Part shown: in pieces, positions 34,601-42,019 of the stretch | Layout: every line of letters starts with the position of its first letter | How positions within the stretch are numbered: position 1 is the first letter of the stretch | Origin: CAYPFY01 sp964410105 | GTDB taxonomy: Bacteria; Bacteroidota; Ignavibacteria; UBA10030; SZUA-254 | NCBI GenBank assembly: GCA_964410105.1 | Contig: CAYPFY010000006.1 | Coordinates: 1 to 64,000, forward strand | Length of the DNA stretch: 64,000 nucleotides | Direction: 5' to 3' | The notes under the pieces: model-generated | What the model saw: only the letters and a program-made list of their open reading frames with translations | Databases searched by the model: none | Told to the model about the DNA's origin: nothing | Translations under genes and position numbers: made by a program

Positions 34601-37316
34601 GGTAGGTTCCGGCACGATTTCCCCAACCGGGACTGTGCTTGTCGCGCAGGGGAATAATCAGATATTCACCATTACCCCTGCGACGGGCAATCACATCGAT
34701 AGCGTGGTCGCCGACGGGGTGAATCTCGGCGCTGTGGCGGTTGACACCTTTAAGAATGTGGTGACCAATCACACGATCACTGCATACTTCTCGATCAACG
34801 TCTACACGATCACAGCAAGCGTCTCGGGCGGAAATGGCACGATCTCACCTTCCGGAGCGGTAAGCGCGAATTACGGGACCGATAAGATTTTCACGATGAC
34901 GCCTAATACGGGTTACCATATCGATAGCGTGAAGATCGACGGCGCCTATGTCGGTAACACCTCGCCCGACACGATCAAGAATATTCAGGCGAATCATACC
35001 ATCGTCGTGAAGTTCAAGATTAATTCTTACACCATCACGGCGAGCGTCACAGGCGGGAGCGGGACCATCGCCCCGCCGGGTGTCACAAACGTGACATATG
35101 GCGCTGACCAGATTTACACGATGACCCCGGCAACCGGTTATCATATCGATAGCGTGAAGATCGACGGGGTCTATGTCGGGAATACATCCCCCGACACAGT
35201 CAAGAACGTCACGGCGAACCGTACGATATCGGTCAAATTCAAGATCAATTCCTACACGATAACGGCCAGTGTCACCGGCGGCAGCGGTACGATATCACCT
35301 CCCGGGGTGACTACCGTGACGTATGGTTCTAACCAGAGCTACGTCATGACGCCTGCGACAGGTTACCACATCGACAGCGTGAGAATTGACGGGATCTATG
35401 TCGGCAATACATCCCCCGACACTGTCAAGAACGTGACGACCAATCGCACGATCTCCGTGAAGTTCAAGATCAATTCTTACACGATCACATCATCGGCGAG
35501 TTCCGGCGGGACGATTACTCCGCTCGGCGCGACGACCGTTAACTACGGGGCCGACCAGGCATATCAGATCGCACCGAATACCGGTTATCACATCGATAGC
35601 GTGGTAGCCGACGGATCGAATCTCGGCGCGGTTGCGGCCGACACGTTCAAGAACGTCCAGGCGAATCATCTGATCCAAGCGTACTTCTCGATCAATATGT
35701 ATACTCTTGGCACAGCGACTGTCGGAAGCGGTTCAGTCGGAAAGAACCCGAACCAGGCTCTCTACAGCCATGGTTCGATCGTCCAGCTGACGGCAACTCC
35801 AGTCGATTATACCTGGCTGTTCGATCACTGGAGCGGGGATGCGATCGGATCAACGAACCCGCTGGACATCACGATGGATGGGAATAAGAGCGTCACGGCG
35901 ACTTTCGTCCGGGATTCGGCGTACCTCGCATCGTACCGAAGCTTCGGGTATGATAGCCTGATCAATGCTCGTGACCTGAAGGGGAAGGTGAAGATCATCG
36001 ACAAGAACAAGCCCTGGCGGAGCGAGTTCAACGTGGGCCTCCGGAATGACTCGACCAGTATCACCGATCTCCATGTAGAGTTCAATGCGGGGATCGATAC
36101 GGCCAACTTCCCGTTCACGATCACGCCGGCCGCCAGCAAGTCGTCGACCGACGGGAAGTTTAAGAAGTGGGACTTCGTCTTTACGGGCACACTCAATCCG
36201 GGAGATTCTGCACACATCCATGGCTTTGCCATGACCGGAAAGGGCGCGTCGATCTCGAAGTACACGTGGACCCGGTCAGGTGTCGTCGTCGGGAAACCGC
36301 TCAAGAATGCGGTCGTGACGAACACCCTCCGTCCTGCCATGCCAAACCGTCTGAATGCGCTGTTCGAGATTTATGATCAGGGTGCATTCACTGTGTCGGG
36401 CGGCCTGCAGGTGGGTGTTGCACGCACCGATAGCGTCAAGGTCTATGGATGGCTTGTGGCGCCGAAGTACACGGATGTGCTGAAGACTCTGAGCGACAAG
36501 AACGGATCACACACGGGTGCTGCGACAAACTTCGACGTTTTTGCCAATTCGAGGCCGCTTGTGAAGCAACAGAAGACGCTGCCTCCGACCAAGTACAATA
36601 ATAAACTCCTTGCAGATCTGATGATGCTGAAGATTAATATCGCAGCAAGCTCGTATCTGAAGACCCCGCTTGGATTCGGAGAATTGGTCTATAATGATGG
36701 AACCAGCAACCCGCTCAACGGCCTCATGGTCAAGCAAATCGACTCGATTGCCAATCTGATGATGAGCGCACGGAATTATGCAGCGGCCCTGCCAAGCAAA
36801 GCCTCGTACCAGGCCCTCTACGGTTACGGGAACACGGATTCGACGATCCGCAGGATCAACGATGCGTTCGAGGGCAAACTCGACACGGTCGGATTCTACA
36901 CGAAACTGCAGTTCACAGGATTCCGCCCGCTTGCCGACGTGAGCTACCTGCGGAAGGCCGGCCCGGGCGTAGTCCCGACAGCAGGCGTCCCGGTCCTCAA
37001 CGGAGCGCCGCAGATCCCGCTGATCTACTCGCTCTATCAGAACTATCCGAACCCCTTCAATCCGACGACCAAGATTCAGTTCGACTTGCCGGAGGACGCG
37101 ATCGTGACCCTGAAGATCTATAATTTGCTCGGTCAGGAGATCGCGACGCTCTTCGACAGGGAGGATATGCTGCAAGGCACGCAGGAGGTGGAATTCAATG
37201 CTTCAGAATTCGCCTCGGGCGTGTACTTCTACCGCCTGGTCGCGGAAGGGTATGATGACGACGGAGTGAAGACCAACACGTTCCAGACCGTCAAGAAGAT
37301 GATCCTCATGAAGTGA
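28641..37316 (+). CDS. Giant T9SS cargo: beta-helical, He_PIG and InlB B-like repeats
   Basis: 2,891 residues from the ATG at 28641; GGAGG 4 nt upstream favours this over the TTG at 28596. The signal peptide ends near residue 33 (VGQ). A 'G-N-W-N-S-T-S-T-W' domain (about 42) opens a glycine/serine-rich, probably beta-helical region to about 750. Seven putative-Ig (He_PIG) repeats of about 85 residues follow (755-1350). Most open with C-P-x-I and contain G-C-T-G, so two cysteines recur per repeat. A second 'G-N-W-S' beta-helical stretch spans about 1365-1900. Seven divergent InlB B-like repeats of about 75 residues follow (1905-2420; 'G-Y-H-I-D-S-V-x-x-D-G'). The shared YRSF module with an insertion lies at 2431-2780. 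The T9SS domain starts NYPNPFNPTT near 2801 and ends KMILMK. It is a probable adhesin. The first third is visibly more AT-rich than the rest. Confidence 0.88.
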   Translation: MKFNCSSVSFVALIVFLALVGVFVMGSVAVGQTAGDYRSAATGNWNSTSTWERFDGSSWVAAVATPTSSDGVITIRNGHTVTISASGLSFDQVVVDSGGQVTVASGITSTLANGTGTDLTINGTWLNSGGTWTISASATWSVGSGGTFIHNTTSGISTPLGAATLNANSNFIYRGSSTLKPAVSLSGRTYGNLSFESTSGSLVFNNGTGGTALTINGNFSVGASGAGTVTDSLGLTGTPGHAFKGNVTIGSGSTLVFSPLSSSTFNFSGSSAQTLTNSGTLTIGANQSFVVSNSSGLTLASSVTMGGGTMTVNAGASLATAGTYATGSGSTTINGTFQLNQSGFASGSNFVYGASGKLIFNNSSGSYGVNSGHVYWPTSSGPSTVVVQNGGGMTLNDPRTVTTLFQVGNGTATGVTSNGNLTVNGTCEITSGGYFTGGPIYGSSSTLKINNGSTYGRGDEWSATSGAGYPNNVQISGSSTYDLSNGATGTARQMGGTLTIDLGSTFTLNNMTANLTVVGNVSNTGTLTLSTAIGGDIVVGGNWTRASTFNSNSRQVEFNGTSDQTITVSAGETFDYLRVNKSSGSLILANGVTVNNTLTFTSGNISTGSNTLSLASGGSVSRTSGHVIGNFKKTYASASSKDFEVGTANGYSPVTVNAASGGDFTVKAVQGSHSPAFAGNTIGRYWTLTNGGLSSADLTFNYLDPTDLSGVTEGNLAIRKYNGSVWSSPGGSVNTSGNTATINGVSSFSDWTLAECPTITISGSLPAGTVGTSYSTTLSASGGNSPYSFSLSSGSSLPAGLSLNSSTGAITGTPTTAGTAHDTIIVTDTAGCTGTRIDSIVVSCPTITVSPSSLPNGQNGVSYGIHIISASGGNSPYTYSVSAGSLPTGITLSNDTVSGTPTANGTYTFTLTATDAYGCTGSRNDTVVVTSCPVFSFSPSSLANRDSGSAFSDTVHAIGGTAPYTYTLNSGSVPPGMSLTDSILSGTPTTPGTYTFEVKATDFTGCTGLKTYTITICGIITPGSLTGGTVGTAYLQKISVSGGTAGYAFAKTSGTLPTGLSLSHDTLSGTPTKAGTYNFDITVTDTNGCTGVRSYTLTFSCPTITVSGNAPDGFKGISYSHTVTASGGTPPDTFVVISGSLPNGLSLSLGGGITGTPTTNGTFIFTIQATDADSCQGSQIDTVVITCPTITLATLPNGTVGTAYLGVSVASGGVAPYTYAKTSGTLPTGLTLSNDTLSGTPTTAGVYNFDITATDANGCTGVRSYSDTVTCPAITLSPSSLKTGTENVAYADTVTASGGTSPYTFAVTLGSLPSGISLSSAGILSGSTSSPGSYPIDITATDAYGCTGVKSYTLTIGSASDTTISNGNWSDGTIWSTGAKPTASQNAYIKHTVTLTANDTCMTATVKSGGILHIKKFNLGLVGTYTIEAGGEGRQSIFEAIPGRGATPQSFATTSTYMFDSSATGFSNSNVTFGNLHWGSTANATPSVGTVINGNLTKDSVGQFRCGTGATTSRTITVHGNVIVNGGSIVGSNSSGAITGALDVDGNITVNSGGTITGVNSTGQGTISVGGNFTSSGIIQTGAGSGNWLVYFKGSNTSNFDAGTTNTFRNIAVAPGRTINLLSNDSLSTSTYTFTDSGTVNMGTKLIKGGGNFTLISGGTLGIGSVDGITSSGATGNVQVTGTRTFSTGGNYTYNGSSAQVTGNGLPATANNLTFSNSAGVTLSASSTASGTAALGSTIVATGSNTLGVGASGTLTRTSGYVNGNLQKNVATGSAVSRSYEIGDASNYTPLSLTFGNVSVAGNLKAKSVAGEQPNIGTSHLDTSKDVNRYFTLTNSGVTFDSANATFNFVSGDVDGAANTSNFVVKKFDSPSTWSSLGTGSRTSTSTDATGIKSFSDFAIGEVLTHTISVSAGANGSISPPGPTVTVNDGDTLTFTITPNGGYSVSDVLVDAVSQGGISSYTFNNITANHTISATFTNVVDTIFASKVGSGTISPTGTVLVAQGNNQIFTITPATGNHIDSVVADGVNLGAVAVDTFKNVVTNHTITAYFSINVYTITASVSGGNGTISPSGAVSANYGTDKIFTMTPNTGYHIDSVKIDGAYVGNTSPDTIKNIQANHTIVVKFKINSYTITASVTGGSGTIAPPGVTNVTYGADQIYTMTPATGYHIDSVKIDGVYVGNTSPDTVKNVTANRTISVKFKINSYTITASVTGGSGTISPPGVTTVTYGSNQSYVMTPATGYHIDSVRIDGIYVGNTSPDTVKNVTTNRTISVKFKINSYTITSSASSGGTITPLGATTVNYGADQAYQIAPNTGYHIDSVVADGSNLGAVAADTFKNVQANHLIQAYFSINMYTLGTATVGSGSVGKNPNQALYSHGSIVQLTATPVDYTWLFDHWSGDAIGSTNPLDITMDGNKSVTATFVRDSAYLASYRSFGYDSLINARDLKGKVKIIDKNKPWRSEFNVGLRNDSTSITDLHVEFNAGIDTANFPFTITPAASKSSTDGKFKKWDFVFTGTLNPGDSAHIHGFAMTGKGASISKYTWTRSGVVVGKPLKNAVVTNTLRPAMPNRLNALFEIYDQGAFTVSGGLQVGVARTDSVKVYGWLVAPKYTDVLKTLSDKNGSHTGAATNFDVFANSRPLVKQQKTLPPTKYNNKLLADLMMLKINIAASSYLKTPLGFGELVYNDGTSNPLNGLMVKQIDSIANLMMSARNYAAALPSKASYQALYGYGNTDSTIRRINDAFEGKLDTVGFYTKLQFTGFRPLADVSYLRKAGPGVVPTAGVPVLNGAPQIPLIYSLYQNYPNPFNPTTKIQFDLPEDAIVTLKIYNLLGQEIATLFDREDMLQGTQEVEFNASEFASGVYFYRLVAEGYDDDGVKTNTFQTVKKMILMK
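34350..35915 (+). repeat. Seven tandem InlB B-like repeats inside the giant gene
   Basis: Seven in-frame units with a period near 225 bp (about 75 residues). Units 3-5 are nearly identical in protein ('T-I-T-A-S-V-x-G-G', 'G-Y-H-I-D-S-V-K-I-D-G', 'N-T-S-P-D-T-V-K-N') yet differ at many third codon positions. The duplications are therefore old or have been maintained by protein-level selection. The last unit is diverged and contains F-D-H-W-S-G-D-A instead. Confidence 0.8.
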
Positions 37317-37368
37317 CCGGCCGGAGCGCGAGCTGATTCGCGCAACGGTCTCATACTCGCGCCACCAT

Positions 37369-37400
37369 CGCAGAAGGCATCCCGTGGGATGCCTTCTGCG
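37369..37400 (+). terminator. Perfect 15-bp hairpin after the giant gene
   Basis: CGCAGAAGGCATCCC (37369-37383) and its exact complement (37386-37400) are separated by GT. It lies 53 bp behind the stop at 37316 and about 94 bp before the yjbQ start. No T-tract follows. It is probably a transcript end or an mRNA 3' stabiliser, like the hairpin at 13076-13120. Confidence 0.6.
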
Positions 37401-37493
37401 CGTTCGGCCCCGAAACAAGCCCCCACCTGCCACCCGGATGATTGCCTTTCGTGCAGAATTTCTCTATGTTGAAACCAGCCACTGAGCAATTTC

Positions 37494-37907
37494 ATGAGAT
37501 CGCTGACCGAGTACCTCTGGTTTAATACGCCGGAAAAGCGTGACTATATCAATATCACGGACAAAGTCGCCGATACCGTGCGCCGAAGCGGGATCAAGGA
37601 GGGCATGGTGCTCGTTTCTGCCATGCACATCACGGCAGGCGTTTATGTCAACGACGCGGAGGACGGGCTGATCCATGACATCGACGAATGGCTCGAAAAG
37701 CTGGCCCCGTTCAATCTCAACTACCGGCACCACCGGACAGGTGAGACGAATGGCGATGCCCACCTGAAAAGCCTCATAATTCACCACGAGGTAATCGTTC
37801 CAATAACTGCGGGGAAGATTGACTTCGGGCCCTGGCAGCAGATCTACTACGCGGAGTTCGACGGCCAACGGCGGAAGCGCGTGGTGGTCAAAGCGATGGG
37901 AGAGTAG
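37494..37907 (+). CDS. yjbQ: YjbQ family (UPF0047) protein
   Basis: 137 residues, the full length of the family. It shows the family's core: 'D-Y-I-N-I-T-D-K-V', 'G-M-V-L-V-S-A-M-H-I-T-A-G-V-Y-V-N-D-A-E', 'H-R-T-G-E-T-N-G-D-A-H-L-K' and the final 'G-P-W-Q-Q-I-Y-Y-A-E-F-D-G'. Conserved His and Glu residues near 48, 58 and 83-90 are the likely metal/active-site residues. Homologues have been linked to a weak thiamine-phosphate-synthase-like activity; the true role is unsettled. It is a cytosolic protein. Two bases separate it from the GWxTD gene, so it starts the envelope gene run. Confidence 0.9.
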   Translation: MRSLTEYLWFNTPEKRDYINITDKVADTVRRSGIKEGMVLVSAMHITAGVYVNDAEDGLIHDIDEWLEKLAPFNLNYRHHRTGETNGDAHLKSLIIHHEVIVPITAGKIDFGPWQQIYYAEFDGQRRKRVVVKAMGE

Positions 37908-37909
37908 AA

Positions 37910-39310
37910 GTGGCAACAAAGAGCCTTGTCTCTGCCCTTTTCCTCCTGTTTTCCTCCCGGCCAGCTTACGCCGATGACCTCATCCGAGGAAGGGGCTCCT
38001 ATCAGCTTGAGATTGATGTGGCAAGGTTTTACGGGGATTCCGTCCAGACATATATCGAGCTCTATTACGGGATTCGCGAGAATATCATGACGTACCGGCC
38101 CGATTCGGGCCATTTCTCTTCATCAACCTACCTGAAATGGACTATCCGCACTGATTCTTCCAAGGTCGCCGAGAAGGACTGGGTGGTCCCGCATACGATC
38201 GACGATACATCGGCGATCTCCCGGTCACAAACTCTGGTCGGCATCCAGTCCGTTGGGCTTCCCCCGGGCAGATACTCGATGTCCCTGACTTCCTACGACT
38301 CCAATGACCCCTCGCGCAGGGATAGTTTTTCCACTCCCCTGATCGTCTCCCGGTTCCCAGAGGACCACGAAGCTCTCAGCGACGTCGAATTCTGCAGCTC
38401 AATTAAGCCGTCATCCAATAAGGAATCGATTTTTTACAAGAACACGCTCGAGGTGACGCCGAACGCAGGCAAGCTCTATGGCTCCGGCCTGCCTATCATG
38501 TATTACTACGTTGAGGCGTATAACCTCATATCCTCCCATTCGACTCATCCCGGTGTCATAATCCGGACGACCGTTCTCGATGCCTACGGAAAAGAAATTC
38601 TCTCAAAGGATAAGACGAAGCCGCGCCAGCACAATTCGACCGTGGAAATCGGCACCCTGAACCTTTCGGCGCTGCATGGCGGAACTTATTTGTTCAAAGT
38701 ATCGATGCTCGACACGGCCCAGACTGTTCTGGCTACGGTGTCCAAAAAATTCTTTGTTTATAAGCCTGGGGCTCCGACTGACACATCCCAGAATCCCTTC
38801 ATGGGCGAAGGCGCCACCAGCGAGATCTCCGTGATGACCGAGCCTGAGGTCTACAAGGCCTTTGCACAGGCGAAGTATATTGCGACGGAGGCGGAACGCT
38901 CGCAGTTTGAAAAACTTCCCGACCTCAGATCGAAACAGAATTTTCTTTACGAATTCTGGCGCAACCGTAACCCTAATCCCGCCGGCTCCGGAAATGAATT
39001 CAAGGAGAATTACAGCCGCCGGATCGACTATACCAACAAGAACTTCGGCGTGGGGAGCCGGGAAGGGTGGAAGACGGATCGCGGGCGTGTCTATGTCACC
39101 TACGGCGCATGCGACGAAGTCGAAAGATTCCCGAGTACAGCCGAAAGCCTCCCTTACGAAATCTGGCACTTCAACTCCCTGCAGGGGGGTGTGATCTTCG
39201 TTTTTGTCGATCGGACGAGCCTCGGCGATTACATCCTTGTCCATTCGACGCACCGGGATGAGCTTCGGGACGACAACTGGTATGAGGAATGGGCGCACAA
39301 GACGAGATAG
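37910..39310 (+). CDS. GWxTD domain-containing secreted protein
   Basis: 466 residues from a GTG start just behind yjbQ. The signal peptide is residues 1-21 (ending AYA). The first 290 residues are beta-rich, resembling extracellular Ig-like segments. The C-terminal half contains 'Y-x-x-R-x-x-Y-x-N-K-N-F-G-V-G-S-R-E-G-W-K-T-D-R-G-R-V-Y-V' around residues 365-395, the diagnostic GWxTD motif, then 'P-Y-E-I-W-H-F-N'. The family is common in Bacteroidota, Ignavibacteriota and Acidobacteriota and has no established biochemical role. It is 8 bp upstream of an acyltransferase gene, which suggests envelope-related expression. Confidence 0.88.
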   Translation: MATKSLVSALFLLFSSRPAYADDLIRGRGSYQLEIDVARFYGDSVQTYIELYYGIRENIMTYRPDSGHFSSSTYLKWTIRTDSSKVAEKDWVVPHTIDDTSAISRSQTLVGIQSVGLPPGRYSMSLTSYDSNDPSRRDSFSTPLIVSRFPEDHEALSDVEFCSSIKPSSNKESIFYKNTLEVTPNAGKLYGSGLPIMYYYVEAYNLISSHSTHPGVIIRTTVLDAYGKEILSKDKTKPRQHNSTVEIGTLNLSALHGGTYLFKVSMLDTAQTVLATVSKKFFVYKPGAPTDTSQNPFMGEGATSEISVMTEPEVYKAFAQAKYIATEAERSQFEKLPDLRSKQNFLYEFWRNRNPNPAGSGNEFKENYSRRIDYTNKNFGVGSREGWKTDRGRVYVTYGACDEVERFPSTAESLPYEIWHFNSLQGGVIFVFVDRTSLGDYILVHSTHRDELRDDNWYEEWAHKTR

Positions 39311-39318
39311 CCTGACCG

Positions 39319-40227
39319 ATGATGTCGCTGCTCGAATTCGCGTCCTTTCAAGTTCTGAAATGGATCATTCTCCTCCTGCCCCTCCGGTCCGTACAGCATC
39401 TCGGCGAAATGCTTGGATCGATGGCCTATGTGTTTATGCCCGGGCGACGCCGAATCGCACTCGAAAATCTCCAGTTTGCATTTCCCGAAAAATCAGCCGA
39501 CGATCGTGAGGCGATCGCACGTGGCGCTTTCCGCAATTATGGCATCGCCCTCACGGAATTCTTATGGTTCCCCAATTTGAACGATCGTCTTCTCCGAAGG
39601 ATCGTCAGGCCCAAGAACATCGACATCATGGAGCGGGGCTTTGAGAAGGGGAAGGGGATGGTCATGCTTTCGGGGCATTTCGGAAACTGGGAGCTCATCG
39701 CGCTCGGGGTTGCCTATCTCTCACGGCATCCGTTCTCGATCATTGTGCAGACCCAGTCGAACAAGCGCATCGACGAGGTGATCAACCGACATCGCTGTCT
39801 CTTTGGAAATACTGTCATTCCGATGGGAATGTCGGTACGGGAGATCCTGAAAACTCTCCAGAACGGGGGAATCGTTGCGATTGCCCCGGATCAGAGCGGT
39901 CCGATGGAAGGCGTGTTTGTTGATTTCTTCGGCCGCAGCGTTGCAAGCCACCAGGGCCCCGCGGCGTTCGCACTGCGGGCGGGAGCTCCGATGCAGATGG
40001 GGTTCATGGTGCGCCAGCCCGATTTCTCATACGAGGTCACCGTCGTGGAGATCCCGATGGATGATCTCACGGAAAACTCTGAGGAGAATATCGTCGAGCT
40101 CACACGGCGTCACACTGCGATCCTTGAAGATTTTATACGGCGATACCCAGATCATTGGCAATGGATGCACCGGCGGTGGAAGCATACCTTTGAAAGCGTT
40201 CAGAGAGAAAAAAATATCAGTGCCTGA
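39319..40227 (+). CDS. LpxL/HtrB-type lipid A acyltransferase
   Basis: 302 residues, family length. An N-terminal hydrophobic segment (about 10-30) anchors it at the inner membrane. The catalytic H-x4-E motif is present as GHFGNWE near residue 115. Later come 'I-A-P-D-Q-S-G-P-x-x-G-V-F-V-D-F-F-G' and 'H-W-Q-W-M-H-R-R-W-K', both typical of lysophospholipid/lipid A late acyltransferases. The reaction is transfer of an acyl chain to the Kdo-lipid A precursor. Its stop overlaps the start of the heptosyltransferase gene, giving an LPS-core/lipid A operon. Confidence 0.9.
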   Translation: MMSLLEFASFQVLKWIILLLPLRSVQHLGEMLGSMAYVFMPGRRRIALENLQFAFPEKSADDREAIARGAFRNYGIALTEFLWFPNLNDRLLRRIVRPKNIDIMERGFEKGKGMVMLSGHFGNWELIALGVAYLSRHPFSIIVQTQSNKRIDEVINRHRCLFGNTVIPMGMSVREILKTLQNGGIVAIAPDQSGPMEGVFVDFFGRSVASHQGPAAFALRAGAPMQMGFMVRQPDFSYEVTVVEIPMDDLTENSEENIVELTRRHTAILEDFIRRYPDHWQWMHRRWKHTFESVQREKNISA

Positions 40228-41251
40228 TAGAGCGATCATCATACAGACGGCATTTCCCGGGGATGTCATACTGACGCTCCCGCTTGTGCAGATCCTCAAG
40301 GCGCGGATGCCCGTAACTGAAATCGACATGCTTGTCGTCCCGGCGGCGGCGGAGCTTTTGCGGAACCATCCGGCGATCCGTGAGATTTTCGTGTACGATA
40401 AAAGAGGCCGCGATAGGGGATTTTCGGGTTTCGTGAAAACTCTTCGCGCACTGAAAACCCGGAATTACGGGCTCGCGCTCATACCCCACCGATCGGTCCG
40501 GAGCGCTTCGCTGGCCCGCCTCTCGGCCATTCCCCGCAGGATCGGGTTTGACACAAGCTCGGGTCGATTCATGTTGAACTCGACCGTCAGATATGACCCA
40601 TCTGTCCATGAGATTGAAAGGAATCTCTCACTTCTTTCCGGCGTGGGAATCGAGCCACCTTGGGAGCGTGTTCTTCCGGAACTCTTTCCTTCGCAGGATG
40701 ATGCCCGGGTCGTCGATTCGGCGATATCCGGATTCTCCGGGAATTCCCTTATAGGGATCGCCCCGGGAACCGTCTGGAACACAAAAAGGTGGCCCCGGTT
40801 CACAGAGCTTGTGGAGAAACTGGTCAAAGACGATCATTCCATTGTTCTCATCGGCGGAAAAGACGATGAGCTCCTGTGCGGGAACATCTCACGATCAGTT
40901 GCCTCGCCTCGCGTCCTCAGTGCGGCGGGAATGCTGACAATGCTCCAATCGGCCGAACTCCTCAGGCGCTGCCGACTGCTCATCTGCAATGACAGCGCTC
41001 CCATGCACATGGCGGTCGCCATGCGCACGCCGGTCGTTTCGATTTTCGGGGCCACGGTTCCCGGATTCGGATTTTTCCCCTACGGGAAAAGGGATGTTGT
41101 CGTCGAGACCAAGGGACTGCCCTGCCGTCCCTGTGCGATTCACGGGGGTGATGAGTGCCCGATTCGCACGTTCGACTGCATGATGAATATCAGCGCCGAC
41201 ATGGTTTTGCAAAATATCGAAAAAGTGATTTCACCAGCGGTGAATGGCTGA
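40220..41251 (+). CDS. ADP-heptose:LPS heptosyltransferase (GT9 family)
   Basis: 343 residues from the GTG at 40220, which overlaps the acyltransferase stop by 8 bp. The open frame runs further upstream but that part lies inside the acyltransferase gene. The protein starts P-D-R-A-I-I-I-Q-T-A-F-P-G-D-V-I-L-T, the GT9 N-terminal nucleotide-fold motif. It continues with 'G-I-A-P-G-T-V-W-N-T-K-R-W-P' and 'L-I-C-N-D-S-A-P-M-H-M-A' in the donor-binding half, and a Cys-rich tail (P-C-R-P-C, C-P) seen in WaaF-like members. The role is adding heptose to the LPS inner core on the cytosolic face. Whether it is the I- or II-type enzyme cannot be settled here. Confidence 0.88.
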   Translation: MPDRAIIIQTAFPGDVILTLPLVQILKARMPVTEIDMLVVPAAAELLRNHPAIREIFVYDKRGRDRGFSGFVKTLRALKTRNYGLALIPHRSVRSASLARLSAIPRRIGFDTSSGRFMLNSTVRYDPSVHEIERNLSLLSGVGIEPPWERVLPELFPSQDDARVVDSAISGFSGNSLIGIAPGTVWNTKRWPRFTELVEKLVKDDHSIVLIGGKDDELLCGNISRSVASPRVLSAAGMLTMLQSAELLRRCRLLICNDSAPMHMAVAMRTPVVSIFGATVPGFGFFPYGKRDVVVETKGLPCRPCAIHGGDECPIRTFDCMMNISADMVLQNIEKVISPAVNG

Positions 41252-41873
41252 GGTAATTACTCTTAACCTTCGATATGTTCCCCGAAAAATCCTGGCGAGA
41301 TCGGTGGAATTTGTCAGGAACGGCAAGATTATCATCTATCCCACTGATACGATTTATGGGCTGGGGTGCAATCCGTTCGAGGCGAATGCAGTCAGACGGA
41401 TTTACGAGATCAAAAGGCGGGGGGAGAATATGCCGTTCATTCTGCTTGCGAATACGCGATCGATGGTGGAAACGCTGGCGAGTGTTTCCGGAGCCGCCCG
41501 CGAGCTGATGAGACGATTCTGGCCGGGCCCCTTAACCATGATCTTCCCCGTTCGTACCCCCATTCCCCTCGTCGCAGAAAAAACCATCGCGCTCCGGATA
41601 CCCCGAAGCAGATTGTGCCTGCAATTGATTGCTGGCGTTGGAGTTCCGCTTGTCTCGACGAGCGCGAATCTTTCCGGCGACAAGGTCATTGCGGAGCCCT
41701 CCCTCCTTGCGGAATCGATGAGATCGTCTGTCGATCTCATCCTCGATGCCGGGCGATTGGATCAGAGCAAACCCTCGACGATTGTCGATGTCTCCGGATC
41801 ACCTGCGAGGATTATCCGGGAGGGGGCGGTATCGGCCGCGGCGATTTGGCGGGCACTGAGGTCTGTGATTTAA
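41244..41873 (+). CDS. tsaC: L-threonylcarbamoyladenylate synthase
   Basis: 209 residues of the Sua5/YciO/YrdC family. The signature 'I-I-I-Y-P-T-D-T-I-Y-G-L-G-C' (residues 30-45) is followed by 'I-K-R-R', 'F-W-P-G-P-L-T' and 'P-L-V-S-T-S-A-N-L-S-G', then 'K-P-S-T-I-V-D-V-S'. The enzyme makes threonylcarbamoyl-AMP from threonine, bicarbonate and ATP for the t6A37 tRNA modification. It lacks the extra C-terminal Sua5 domain, so it is the short TsaC type. It overlaps the heptosyltransferase gene by 8 bp (ATGGCTGA), so translation is coupled although the functions are unrelated. Confidence 0.93.
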   Translation: MAEVITLNLRYVPRKILARSVEFVRNGKIIIYPTDTIYGLGCNPFEANAVRRIYEIKRRGENMPFILLANTRSMVETLASVSGAARELMRRFWPGPLTMIFPVRTPIPLVAEKTIALRIPRSRLCLQLIAGVGVPLVSTSANLSGDKVIAEPSLLAESMRSSVDLILDAGRLDQSKPSTIVDVSGSPARIIREGAVSAAAIWRALRSVI

Positions 41874-42019
41874 GTCCGTTGCCCGCGGGATCTTGACCAG
41901 TCCGAGACTGTTATCGTGAACGTCGGAGAGAAGCTTATGAAATGATCGAACTCTGGTACGCGGCGTTTCTGACCTTGAGGGGATTACCGCCCGGTCGCTC
42001 TGACTCCCTCATGCATTAT

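Noticed and set aside
34350..35915. CRISPR-like or non-coding repeat array
   Set aside because: The repeats are about 225 bp, in frame and without spacers; they encode protein domains.
39875..40219. Upstream extension of the heptosyltransferase frame
   Set aside because: It lies wholly inside the acyltransferase gene, and the GT9 N-terminal motif starts right after the GTG at 40220.
41874..42019. Small gene between tsaC and the YceI gene
   Set aside because: The convergent gap of 146 bp holds only chance frames without ribosome sites.
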